Positions 40,826 through 48,451 of a stretch of DNA of 57,768 nt are shown here, piece by piece (positions within the stretch are counted from its first letter, which is position 1; every line of letters starts with the position of its first letter). The notes below the pieces were generated by a model. It saw only the letters and a list, made by a program, of their open reading frames with translations, was not told the origin of the DNA and did not search any database. The translations under genes and the position numbers were made by a program. This stretch comes from Anaerolineae bacterium (lineage in GTDB: Bacteria > Chloroflexota > Anaerolineae > UBA3071): contig JARYMM010000021.1 of assembly GCA_029907105.1 (NCBI GenBank), positions 1 to 57,768 on the forward strand, in the 5' to 3' direction.

Positions 40826-43045
40826 ATGAGGACGAAGGTTATCGGTCAATCGGCCCAACGGGTGGATGCCCGGGCCAAGGTCACCGGCCAGGCGCTGTAC
40901 CCCGGCGACCTGACCATGCCCGGCATGTTGCACATGAAAGTGCTCTTCGCCGGCCGGCCCCACGCCCGCATCCTGTCCATTGACACGAGCGCAGCGGAGG
41001 CCTGCCCCGGCGTGGTGGCCGTGTTCACGGCCAAAGATGTGCCGGTGAACGAGTACGGTCTGATCATGCCCGACCAGCCCGTGCTCTGCGGGCCGGGCAG
41101 CGACAAACCGGGGGCCGACGTGGTGCGCTTCGTCGGCGACCAGGTGGCCCTGGTGGTGGCGGAAACGGAGCGGGCTGCCGCCGAGGCCCGCGACCTCATC
41201 CGGGTCGAATACGAAGGCCTGCCGGTCATCACCGACCCGCGGGAGGCGATGAAACCGGGAGCGTATCAGCTCCATCCCGATAAGCCCGGCAACCTGGTCA
41301 CCCATTGGCGCATCCGCAAGGGAGATGTGGCGGCGGCCTTCGCCGAGGCGGATGTCATCGTCGAGGAAGAGTACCACACGCCCATGCAGGAGCACGCCTA
41401 CCTGCAGCCGGAGGCGGGGCTGGCTTACATTGACGACGAAGGCCGGGTCACCGTGCAGGTGGCCGGGCAACACGCCCACAAGGATGTGTCACAGATCGCC
41501 CACGCCCTGGGCTTGCCGGAGGAGCGGGTACGGGTCATCTATCCGGCCATCGGTGGGGCCTTCGGCGGGCGGGAGGACATGTCGGTGCAGATCATCCTGG
41601 CCCTGGCGGCCTGGAAGCTGCGCCGCCCGGTGAAAGTCGTCTGGAGCCGTGAGGAGTCCATCATCGGCCATCACAAACGGCATCAATACTTCATGCGGCA
41701 CAAGTGGGGGGCGAAGAAAGACGGCCGGGTCATCGCCGCGCAAGCGGAGTTGATCAGCGATGCCGGTGCCTACTGCTACACCAGCAACAAGGTGCTGGGC
41801 AATTCCACTCTGTTGGCCATTGGCGTCTATGACATCCCCAACGTGCATGTGGACAGCTACGCCGTATACACCAACAACATCCCCGCCGGGGCCATGCGCG
41901 GCTTCGGCGCGCCGCAGGCCCTCTTCGCCGCCGAGCAGCAGATGGACCGCCTGGCCGAGAAGCTGGGGCTTGACCCTATCACCATCCGGCTGCGCAACTG
42001 TCTGCGCGAGGGCTCGCTTTTGGCCACGCAGACGGCGGTGCCCGAAGGGGTAAGCATGGCACAGGTGATCGAGCGGTGTGCGCGGGAGGCGGGGTGGAAG
42101 GAGGAGAAAGGGCGTTGGGTGCGGCTGGAGAAAGGGTCTGAGGGGAACTTGGGGGAACCCGGTATACGGCGTGGTGTGGGTTTCGCCTGTGGTTTCAAGA
42201 ACGTGGGCTTCAGCTTCGGCGCGCCGGAGGGATGCACGGCGACCATTGAGTTGCACGGAGGGGCGGAGATCGAGGAGGTGGTGCTGCGCCATGCGGCGGC
42301 GGAGGTGGGTCAGGGCTCGCACACCGTGCTGGCGCAGATGGCTGCCGAGGCGCTGGGCGTGCCTCTGGAGAAGGTGCGGCTGGTGATGTCCGATACGGCC
42401 ACGTCGGGGGATGCGGGCAGCGCTTCGGCCAGTCGCATGACCTTCATGGCCGGCCAGGCTATCCGCGGCGCGGCCAGGCTGGCCCTGGAGCGCTGGCGGG
42501 ATGAGGAGCGCCCGGCCGTCGCTTCCTACCGCTGGCACGCCCCGCCCACGACGCCCTACGATGCGGAAACCGGGCGATGTGTGCCCAACTTTGCCTATGG
42601 CTATGTGGCCCAGGCCGTCGAGTTGGAGGTGGACACGGAGACAGGACAGGTGCGGGTGCTGAAGGTCGTTTCGGCCAACGATGTGGGACAGGCGGTCAAC
42701 CCGCAGCTTGTGGAGGGGCAGGTGGAAGGTGGGGTGGTGCAGGCGCTGGGCTGGGCGCTGATGGAGGACTTTCAGATGAGGGATGGTCAGGTGCTCACGC
42801 CGCACCTGAGCACGTACCTGATTCCCACAGCCCTGGACGTGCCCGAGGCGGTGGAGACGCTGGTGCTGGAGTATGCCGACCCCGGTGGGCCCTGGGGTGT
42901 GCGAGGCATGGGGGAGATGCCCTTTCTTTGCGTGGCCCCGGCCGTGGTCAGTGCTGTCTACGACGCTATCGGTGTGCGTTTCAACGCGCTACCGCTGACC
43001 CCGGAGCGGGTGTGGAGGAAAGTGCAGGGCTTAAAGTTCGAATAG
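40826..43045 (+). CDS. Xanthine dehydrogenase-type molybdenum-binding subunit
   Basis: A 739-aa Mo-pterin subunit without Fe-S domains. GKVTGQ-like start (ARAKVTGQALYPGDL), GGAFGGREDMSVQ, GAMRGFGAPQALFA, the Q-loop EVGQGSHTVLAQMA and the catalytic-Glu segment VRGMGEMPFL are present. It forms a two-gene hydroxylase with the FAD/2Fe-2S subunit at 39291 and probably acts on hypoxanthine, xanthine or a related heterocycle. The ATG at 40826 has AGGGGA at 7-nt spacing, whereas 40820 is too close. The last 15 bp overlap the convergent PIN gene. The 125 nt before it hold no recognised gene. Confidence 0.88.
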   Translation: MRTKVIGQSAQRVDARAKVTGQALYPGDLTMPGMLHMKVLFAGRPHARILSIDTSAAEACPGVVAVFTAKDVPVNEYGLIMPDQPVLCGPGSDKPGADVVRFVGDQVALVVAETERAAAEARDLIRVEYEGLPVITDPREAMKPGAYQLHPDKPGNLVTHWRIRKGDVAAAFAEADVIVEEEYHTPMQEHAYLQPEAGLAYIDDEGRVTVQVAGQHAHKDVSQIAHALGLPEERVRVIYPAIGGAFGGREDMSVQIILALAAWKLRRPVKVVWSREESIIGHHKRHQYFMRHKWGAKKDGRVIAAQAELISDAGAYCYTSNKVLGNSTLLAIGVYDIPNVHVDSYAVYTNNIPAGAMRGFGAPQALFAAEQQMDRLAEKLGLDPITIRLRNCLREGSLLATQTAVPEGVSMAQVIERCAREAGWKEEKGRWVRLEKGSEGNLGEPGIRRGVGFACGFKNVGFSFGAPEGCTATIELHGGAEIEEVVLRHAAAEVGQGSHTVLAQMAAEALGVPLEKVRLVMSDTATSGDAGSASASRMTFMAGQAIRGAARLALERWRDEERPAVASYRWHAPPTTPYDAETGRCVPNFAYGYVAQAVELEVDTETGQVRVLKVVSANDVGQAVNPQLVEGQVEGGVVQALGWALMEDFQMRDGQVLTPHLSTYLIPTALDVPEAVETLVLEYADPGGPWGVRGMGEMPFLCVAPAVVSAVYDAIGVRFNALPLTPERVWRKVQGLKFE

Positions 43046-43531
43046 CGAGGGGACGGCTTCCAGTGGAAAGGCTGTCGGGTCCAGTGTTTGTAGCCCTGTC
43101 AAGCGGGCGGCGCGCAGGAATCGGCTGTCAGAGGATACCAGAATGATGTCCGAGGGTTGGGCTGAAAGTATCGTGGTCAGTCGGTATAGGATACCGTGCA
43201 GTTGAACCGCATCGGAGGAGTTAATGTGGTATCGGGTGATCAAGGGGATGGCATCCAGGTAATCACTGTCCAGTACGGGCAAACGACTGACCCCGTTCAA
43301 ATCGCCCAGGATGCCATTAATCAGGGCTATGAACTCAGAATCTGGCATATTGACCCGATTTCGATAGCGGTTCACTGCTGCGGCTGTTTCGGCGATGGCG
43401 ACGCTACTGGTGTAAAGGGAGGCCATTTCATCGGCGGCCACAGTTTGAAGAAGTGCCGAGACGGTATCACCCCCCAGTTCATTGGTGAAGCGTTTTGTCC
43501 AAGCGCTGGCATCGAGGTAGAAACAGAGCAT
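43031..43531 (-). CDS. PIN-domain protein, VapC-type toxin
   Basis: A 166-aa PIN-domain protein. Acidic residues include Asp8 in YLDASAW, a Glu in SVAIAETAAAV and Asp residues in INSSDAVQLHG and VSSDSRF, consistent with the Mg-dependent RNase centre. It directly follows its antitoxin gene with a 1-nt overlap and is transcribed against the hydroxylase genes. As a toxin-antitoxin pair it is probably an independent insertion between the Mo-hydroxylase subunit and its cofactor gene yqeB. Confidence 0.8.
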   Translation of the reverse strand: MLCFYLDASAWTKRFTNELGGDTVSALLQTVAADEMASLYTSSVAIAETAAAVNRYRNRVNMPDSEFIALINGILGDLNGVSRLPVLDSDYLDAIPLITRYHINSSDAVQLHGILYRLTTILSAQPSDIILVSSDSRFLRAARLTGLQTLDPTAFPLEAVPSLFEL

Positions 43532-43974
43532 CAGTATTCCTCGCGCATCTCCAGTACCAATTGAGAAAGCGTTGGCACTTCAGGATGCATCTGCTGGTAA
43601 CGGGCGAGAATGGCTCTGACTTCTTCGATGGAAGGTGGAGGTCCTTGCGGTGGCTCTACCCCTAGCTGTTGGCACACTCGCATCATTACCTCATCGAGCT
43701 TCTGTCGTAGCCGCTCGCCGCGGATGATGAAGCCCTGTGCCTCCAGGGCTGCCAATGGATCATCAGAAGCAGGTTCTACGAAGACAGGCGTTTCCACCTG
43801 ATAAGTGGCTACGCGCTCCTTCATGGCTGCCACGTCGCGGGGGACTTCTGTAGGCTTTCGTTCCAGGCCACGCTGCACCTGTTCTTCGACGAAATCGCGC
43901 AGCGTCTTGCCTTGCTCAGCCGCCCGGACCTTCGCCTGCCGATGCAGTTCATCGCTGATGTATACGGATTTCAT
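43531..43974 (-). CDS. Ribbon-helix-helix-type antitoxin of the PIN toxin
   Basis: A 147-aa protein. The N terminus MKSVYISDELHRQAKVRAAE followed by GKTLRDFVEEQV is a CopG/Arc-like ribbon-helix-helix. The longer acidic C-terminal part (SDDPLAALEAQGFII, VLEMREEY) is suited to binding the toxin. A consensus promoter lies upstream at 44016-44043, and a GAGGGA site precedes the ATG. RHH antitoxins usually repress their own promoter. Confidence 0.78.
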   Translation of the reverse strand: MKSVYISDELHRQAKVRAAEQGKTLRDFVEEQVQRGLERKPTEVPRDVAAMKERVATYQVETPVFVEPASDDPLAALEAQGFIIRGERLRQKLDEVMMRVCQQLGVEPPQGPPPSIEEVRAILARYQQMHPEVPTLSQLVLEMREEY

Positions 43975-44015
43975 AACCTATTCCCTCGTTCGGCTCTCTT
44001 ATCCTCGTAAATAAG

Positions 44016-44043
44016 ATTATACGCGAGTTTGCGTAGGTGTCAA
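44016..44043 (-). promoter_or_regulatory. Consensus sigma-70 promoter of the PIN/RHH module
   Basis: Minus strand TTGACA (44043-44038), 16-bp spacer, perfect TATAAT (44021-44016). It ends 12 bp before the divergent yqeB ATG, so antitoxin binding could also affect yqeB. Confidence 0.75.
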
Positions 44044-44055
44044 GTGGGAGCAACG

Positions 44056-44901
44056 ATGTCTTTCAGACACGGGCTGGTGCTCATCAAAGGTGCAGGCGAC
44101 CTGGCCTCGGGCGTGGCCTGGCGGCTGCACCGTTGCGGTTTCCCCGTGGTGATGACCGAAATCGCCCAACCGCTGGCCGTGCGGCGGGGCGTGGCCTTTG
44201 CCCAGGCAGTCTACGCCGGCGAGATGAGGGTGGAAGGGGTGACCGCGCGGCGGGTTGAGGACATAGCCGCCGCGCGCGCCGCACTGGAGCAAGGCATCAT
44301 CCCCGTGCTGGTGGACCCACAGGCAGCCTGCCGTACCGCGCTGCGCCCGGCCGTGCTGGTGGACGGCATCATGGCCAAGGTCAACACCGGCACGAGCATC
44401 GAGGACGCGCCGCTGGTCATTGCCCTGGGCCCCGGCTTTACCGCCGGCGTGGATTGCCACGCCGTGGTGGAAACGAACCGTGGCCACGACCTGGGGCGGG
44501 TGCTCTGGAGCGGCTCTACGACGCCCGACACCGGCGTGCCGGGGGAGATCGGCGGTCAGGCGGCCAAGCGGGTGCTGCGCGCCCCCTGCGCCGGATGGCT
44601 GCATCCCCTTCACGCCATCGGCGACCGCCTGGAGGCGGGCGAGGTCGTCGCCAGGGTGGATGGTGAGGAGGTGCGGGCGCCTTTTGCTGGTGTGCTGCGG
44701 GGCTTGATCCACGAGAGCGTGCCCCTGACACCGGGGATGAAGATCGGCGATGTGGACCCCCGCGCCACCCCTGAACATTGCTTCACCATCTCCGACAAGT
44801 CACTGGCTATCGCCGGCGGCGTGTTGGAGGCCATCCTCTCCGCGCCCCAACTGCGGCCCCTTACTGGCATCCTTTGGGAGAACCCCTCATGTCTGAAATA
44901 G
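44056..44901 (+). CDS. yqeB: YqeB-type selenium-dependent molybdenum hydroxylase accessory protein
   Basis: A 281-aa protein of the EF2563/YqeB family, which co-occurs with SelD and with selenium-dependent Mo hydroxylases. VLIKGAGDLASGVAWRLHRC is an N-terminal nucleotide-binding-like turn (XdhC-like). AQPLAVRRGVAFAQAVYAGE, DGIMAKVNTGT, IALGPGFTAG, ETNRGHDLGRV and a biotinyl-like APCAGWL hairpin follow. It is presumed to help build the selenium-containing Mo centre. YqeC, MocA/YgfJ and SelD are not in the window. The ATG at 44056 has GGGAG upstream. Its end overlaps the next gene by 13 nt. Confidence 0.88.
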   Translation: MSFRHGLVLIKGAGDLASGVAWRLHRCGFPVVMTEIAQPLAVRRGVAFAQAVYAGEMRVEGVTARRVEDIAAARAALEQGIIPVLVDPQAACRTALRPAVLVDGIMAKVNTGTSIEDAPLVIALGPGFTAGVDCHAVVETNRGHDLGRVLWSGSTTPDTGVPGEIGGQAAKRVLRAPCAGWLHPLHAIGDRLEAGEVVARVDGEEVRAPFAGVLRGLIHESVPLTPGMKIGDVDPRATPEHCFTISDKSLAIAGGVLEAILSAPQLRPLTGILWENPSCLK

Positions 44902-46535
44902 CCCAAAGAGCGTGGACCGCGGAGGGGCAAGTCCGCATTCCGCATTCCGCATTCCGCATTGACCGCCACTGGCCGCTCTTGCTGCTTTTTGCCTTCATCG
45001 TCTGCGCGCCGCTGACTTACCCTGGCTATGTTCAAACCCATAGCGGCTTTCTGCCCGTGTACAACCTGTACGACCTGGAAGCGGGGGGCTGGGATTTGCG
45101 CTGGGCCCCTGTCGTAGGCCGCGATTTCGACCTGCTGCGCGGCGAGGGGCCGCTGCCCTATCTCCTGGCCGAGGCGCCCCGCTGGCTGGGGGCGGGGGGC
45201 GTCACGGTGGTGAAGATCGTCTTCGGACTGGGGCTTAGCCTGGGTGCGCTGGGGATGTATGGCTGGACGCGGCAGCAGTTGGGACGTCGCGGTGCGCTGC
45301 TGGCCGCCCTGGTCTACCTCTGCTGGCCCTATGCCCTGGCCACGGTCTACGTGCGCGGCGCGCTGGCCGAGGCGTTGTTCTTCGGTCTATTCCCCTGGAC
45401 GCTGTGGGCACTGCGGCGAGGGGTGGCCCTGGCTATCGGCGTGGCCTTGCTGGTCTGGACGCAGCCGGGGCTGGCCCTGTGGGCGGCGTTGGCATTGCTG
45501 GTCTACGGTCTGGCGGTCAAGAACGGCGGTCAGGAGACCGCCTCAGAACAGGGGCGTCATTGGGTCTTGACCGTCGCGGCCGTGTTGGGTGGCCTGCTCC
45601 TGGGCGCGGCCGGGCTATGGCCGCTGGCCGCGACGCGCGGGCTGGGGGGTACGGACGTTGCCTTCAGCAAGCACTTCGTCTATCCCTTCCAGCTTCTTTC
45701 CCCCGCCTGGGGGCATGGGGTCAGCGGGCCCGGCTGGCAGGATGATTTCCCCCTGCAGCTCGGCCTGATGGCGGTGGGGTTGGCAACGGTGGCGGTGGTT
45801 CTGCTGAGCCGCTCGGCTGCCCCGAGAGGGGCGTACGGCCGTGCGCCCCTACAGGGCTCCCTCGGCCTTTGCCTCGTGCTGACCTTCCTCTCGCTGACCT
45901 GGGCGGCGCCGCTGTGGCGGCTGCCGGGGCTTTCTCAGGCCAGTCGCACGCTGACCTATCCCTGGCAATTGCTGGCGCTGGTGGGACCGTTCCTGGCCCT
46001 GCTGGCCGGTTCGGCGGTGACCCTGGGCCTGGAGCATGAGAGTGAGGATACAGCAGGGCTGCGCCCCTACACGGCGGCGCTGATTGCCCTCATCCTGCTT
46101 TCCAGTTACGGCTACCTGGAGCCGCGTACCACCCGCTACGAGCCTGGGGCCGCGCCGCTGGCCGTGCTGGGCGACAATGACCTCCTCCTGCTGGACGCGC
46201 AGGTGGAAGGGTCGCTGCAACCGGGCCGGACAGTGCGACTCCGCGTACACTGGCAGCCGCTGCGGCCATTGGCGAAGGACTACACCATCTTTGTTCATGC
46301 TGTGGATGAAACGGGACAGCGCTGGGGGCAGCAAGATACGCAGCCGCAATCCGGTACTTATCCTACATCGCAGTGGCAGGTGGGCGAGGTCATCGAGGAC
46401 CGTTACGAACTGCGCATCGCCGCCGACGGCCCGCCAACGGGGTATCACCTCGACCTGGGCCTCTACGACTTGCAGACCGGGGAGAGGATGCGGGTGGGAA
46501 AGGACAACAGGGTGGTTATCGGAAGAACGCCGTGA
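44889..46535 (+). CDS. Multi-spanning membrane protein (PTPS-related/YfhO-like type)
   Basis: A 548-aa membrane protein with about ten hydrophobic segments from residue 30 on, and an extracytoplasmic-looking beta-rich C-terminal part (LLDAQVEGSLQPGRTVRLRV onward). LCWPYALATVYVRGALAEAL resembles large-membrane-protein families with glycosyltransferase-like topology in Chloroflexota. Function unknown. The N terminus contains the GCATTCC heptamer array (VRIPHSAFRI), and an internal 24-bp palindrome at 45827-45850 encodes GAYGRAPL. The ATG at 44889 has GGGAG 7 nt upstream. It overlaps yqeB and the next gene. Confidence 0.7.
   Translation: MSEIAQRAWTAEGQVRIPHSAFRIDRHWPLLLLFAFIVCAPLTYPGYVQTHSGFLPVYNLYDLEAGGWDLRWAPVVGRDFDLLRGEGPLPYLLAEAPRWLGAGGVTVVKIVFGLGLSLGALGMYGWTRQQLGRRGALLAALVYLCWPYALATVYVRGALAEALFFGLFPWTLWALRRGVALAIGVALLVWTQPGLALWAALALLVYGLAVKNGGQETASEQGRHWVLTVAAVLGGLLLGAAGLWPLAATRGLGGTDVAFSKHFVYPFQLLSPAWGHGVSGPGWQDDFPLQLGLMAVGLATVAVVLLSRSAAPRGAYGRAPLQGSLGLCLVLTFLSLTWAAPLWRLPGLSQASRTLTYPWQLLALVGPFLALLAGSAVTLGLEHESEDTAGLRPYTAALIALILLSSYGYLEPRTTRYEPGAAPLAVLGDNDLLLLDAQVEGSLQPGRTVRLRVHWQPLRPLAKDYTIFVHAVDETGQRWGQQDTQPQSGTYPTSQWQVGEVIEDRYELRIAADGPPTGYHLDLGLYDLQTGERMRVGKDNRVVIGRTP
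44931..44962. repeat. GCATTCC heptamer array in a coding sequence
   Basis: Four units of GCATTCC (CCGCATT in phase) encode IPHSAFRI just before the first membrane segment of the protein starting at 44889. Confidence 0.7.
45827..45850. repeat. 24-bp palindrome of a dispersed repeat, in frame
   Basis: AGGGGCGTACGG and CCGTGCGCCCCT are complementary except for one pair. It encodes RGAYGRAPL within a cytoplasmic or periplasmic loop of the membrane protein. Confidence 0.55.
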
Positions 46536-48451
46536 GCTCAAATCGCAAATCGCAAATCGCAAATCGCAAATCCGCAATCCGCAATCCGCAATCCACAGGA
46601 CGTCGGCGGTTTTCGCTGTACGGGGCGTTGGCGCTCTTGCTCTGCGTTTTCGCCATCGGGCCGTACCTGGCGCCGGGCTACTTCTGGGGGGCGCACGACG
46701 CGCGGCACGATGTCTACTTCCTGTTCGAGTACGACCGCTCGGTGCAGGATGGCATCTGGTTCCCCCGCTGGTCGCCCGACTTCACCTTCGGCTACGGCTA
46801 TCCCTTCTTCATCATCTATGGGCCGCTGGCCTCGTTTGTCGGCGAACTGCTCCATCACTTCCTGGGCCTGGGCTGGACGGCGGCGGTAGAGGTGGTTTTC
46901 GCCCTTTCCATCATCGCTTCAGCGCTGGCCATGTATGGCTTCGTGCGCAGTTGGCTGGGCCGTGCCGCCGGGCTGGTGGCCGCCGTGGCTTACGTCTACG
47001 TGCCCTACCACCTGGTCAACCTCTACGTGCGGGCGGCGCTGGCCGAGTCGGTGGCCATGGTCTTTTTGCCCCTGGTCCTCTGGGGAGCCCGCTCGGCGGT
47101 GCGGCGGCCACGCCTTTCGTCGGTGGTCGGGCTGGCGCTGGCCTACGCCGGGTTGATGGTCACCAACAATCTGGTGACGTTGATCTTCACGCCGGTGATG
47201 GCTGCTTACCTGCTGCTGCTCGCCCTGGCCGAACTGAACGACGATCAGCCGTTGCGGGAGCTTTCCCGTCAATCCATCCTTCCCCTGCTGGCCAATATGA
47301 CCCGCATCGCCCTGCCCGTGGTGCTGGCGCTTCTGCTCGGCTTTGGGCTCAGCGCCGCCTTCGCCCTGCCGGCGCTGAGCGAAGCCAGGTTCGTCAACCA
47401 GGAGCAGTGGTACGGGGGCTACTACGACCCCTTCGCCCACTTCGTTTATCCCCATCAGTTGTTCAGCCCCGCCTGGGGTTTTGGCATCAGCCAGCCGGGG
47501 CCTGATGATATCGCCGAGGGTGCGCTGAGCTATCAGCTTGGCATCGTGCCTGTGGCCCTGGCTGTCGTCTCGCTGCTCGTGGCCGCGCGGACGCGTCGAG
47601 CCGCCGTGCGCCGCGAGCTGGTCTTTTTCCAGGCGCTGGCTGTGGCCCTCATCCTGCTCACCTTGCCCATCTCCGCCTGGGCCTGGCGTCATCTGCCGCT
47701 CATCGGCTATGCCCAGTTCCCCTGGCGTTACCTGATGCTGGTCACCATACCGCTGTCCGTGCTCGCCGGCTCCGTCGCCCATTCCATTCCGCAATCCGCA
47801 ATCCGCAATCCGCAATCCCTGCTGCCTGCGCTTGTTCTGGCGGCTCTGTTGATCCTGGGCAGCTCTCCCTACCTGCGGGTGGAAGTGCGCGAGCCCACGC
47901 CGGAGCAGGGCCCTGTCTCCTACGCCGCGTTGATGCGTTTCCAGCGCACCAGCGACGAGATGACCGGCGTCACCGCCTGGGTGGACCCGGAGCGTCGTCC
48001 GCACTGGTCTGCCATGGCCGAGAACTACGTGCAGGGCCGTCCGGTGACCACCAAGGTGGACTACAGCAAGGTGCCGCAGAACGAGACGCTGGCCGTGCAC
48101 TCGCTGGAGCTGGGCAGTGCCCACGAGAAGGTGTGGTTTCACGCCGGCGATGACCGGCAGCGTATCCTCTTCAACCGTTTCTGGTTTCCAGGCTGGCGGG
48201 CCTGGCTGCTGGATGGGGAAAACGGCCGGCCGGTGCGGGAGTTGCCTGTGGAGCGGGAAGAGGGGCCGCTGGCGCGCATCGTCGTGCCGCTGCCGCAGGG
48301 GGAGGGTTACTTGTTGCTGCGCTTCGAGGATACGCCGGTGCGCCGGCTGGGCAAGGCGATCACTGGGGTCTCGCTGCTGTTGTTGGGGGTGATGGTCGTC
48401 GCGTCGTTATTTAGTCGCGTGGTCACAGAGGCTAACCGACCAGGCGACTAA
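46532..48451 (+). CDS. Multi-spanning membrane protein, paralogous family
   Basis: A 639-aa membrane protein with ten or more hydrophobic segments and a C-terminal soluble part followed by a final membrane helix (VSLLLLGVMVVASLFS). GAHDARHDVYFLFEYDRSV, GYGYPFFIIYGPLA and VPYHLVNLYVRAALAESVAM match PTPS-related membrane proteins, paralogous to the preceding gene. GTG at 46532 overlaps the previous stop (GTGA). The first 22 codons are an AATCGCA/AATCCGC heptamer array. Another array at 47787-47818 encodes [11 protein letters not shown] in a loop. Function unknown. Confidence 0.7.
   Translation: MSSNRKSQIANRKSAIRNPQSTGRRRFSLYGALALLLCVFAIGPYLAPGYFWGAHDARHDVYFLFEYDRSVQDGIWFPRWSPDFTFGYGYPFFIIYGPLASFVGELLHHFLGLGWTAAVEVVFALSIIASALAMYGFVRSWLGRAAGLVAAVAYVYVPYHLVNLYVRAALAESVAMVFLPLVLWGARSAVRRPRLSSVVGLALAYAGLMVTNNLVTLIFTPVMAAYLLLLALAELNDDQPLRELSRQSILPLLANMTRIALPVVLALLLGFGLSAAFALPALSEARFVNQEQWYGGYYDPFAHFVYPHQLFSPAWGFGISQPGPDDIAEGALSYQLGIVPVALAVVSLLVAARTRRAAVRRELVFFQALAVALILLTLPISAWAWRHLPLIGYAQFPWRYLMLVTIPLSVLAGSVAHSIPQSAIRNPQSLLPALVLAALLILGSSPYLRVEVREPTPEQGPVSYAALMRFQRTSDEMTGVTAWVDPERRPHWSAMAENYVQGRPVTTKVDYSKVPQNETLAVHSLELGSAHEKVWFHAGDDRQRILFNRFWFPGWRAWLLDGENGRPVRELPVEREEGPLARIVVPLPQGEGYLLLRFEDTPVRRLGKAITGVSLLLLGVMVVASLFSRVVTEANRPGD
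46536..46597. repeat. AATCGCA/AATCCGC heptamer array at a gene start
   Basis: Eight heptamers, CAAATCG then CAATCCG type, directly follow the GTG start at 46532 and encode [18 protein letters not shown]. Confidence 0.8.
47787..47818. repeat. AATCCGC heptamer array within a membrane protein gene
   Basis: Four AATCCGC units encode [11 protein letters not shown] between two hydrophobic segments (VLAGSVA and LLPALVLAAL). Confidence 0.8.
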
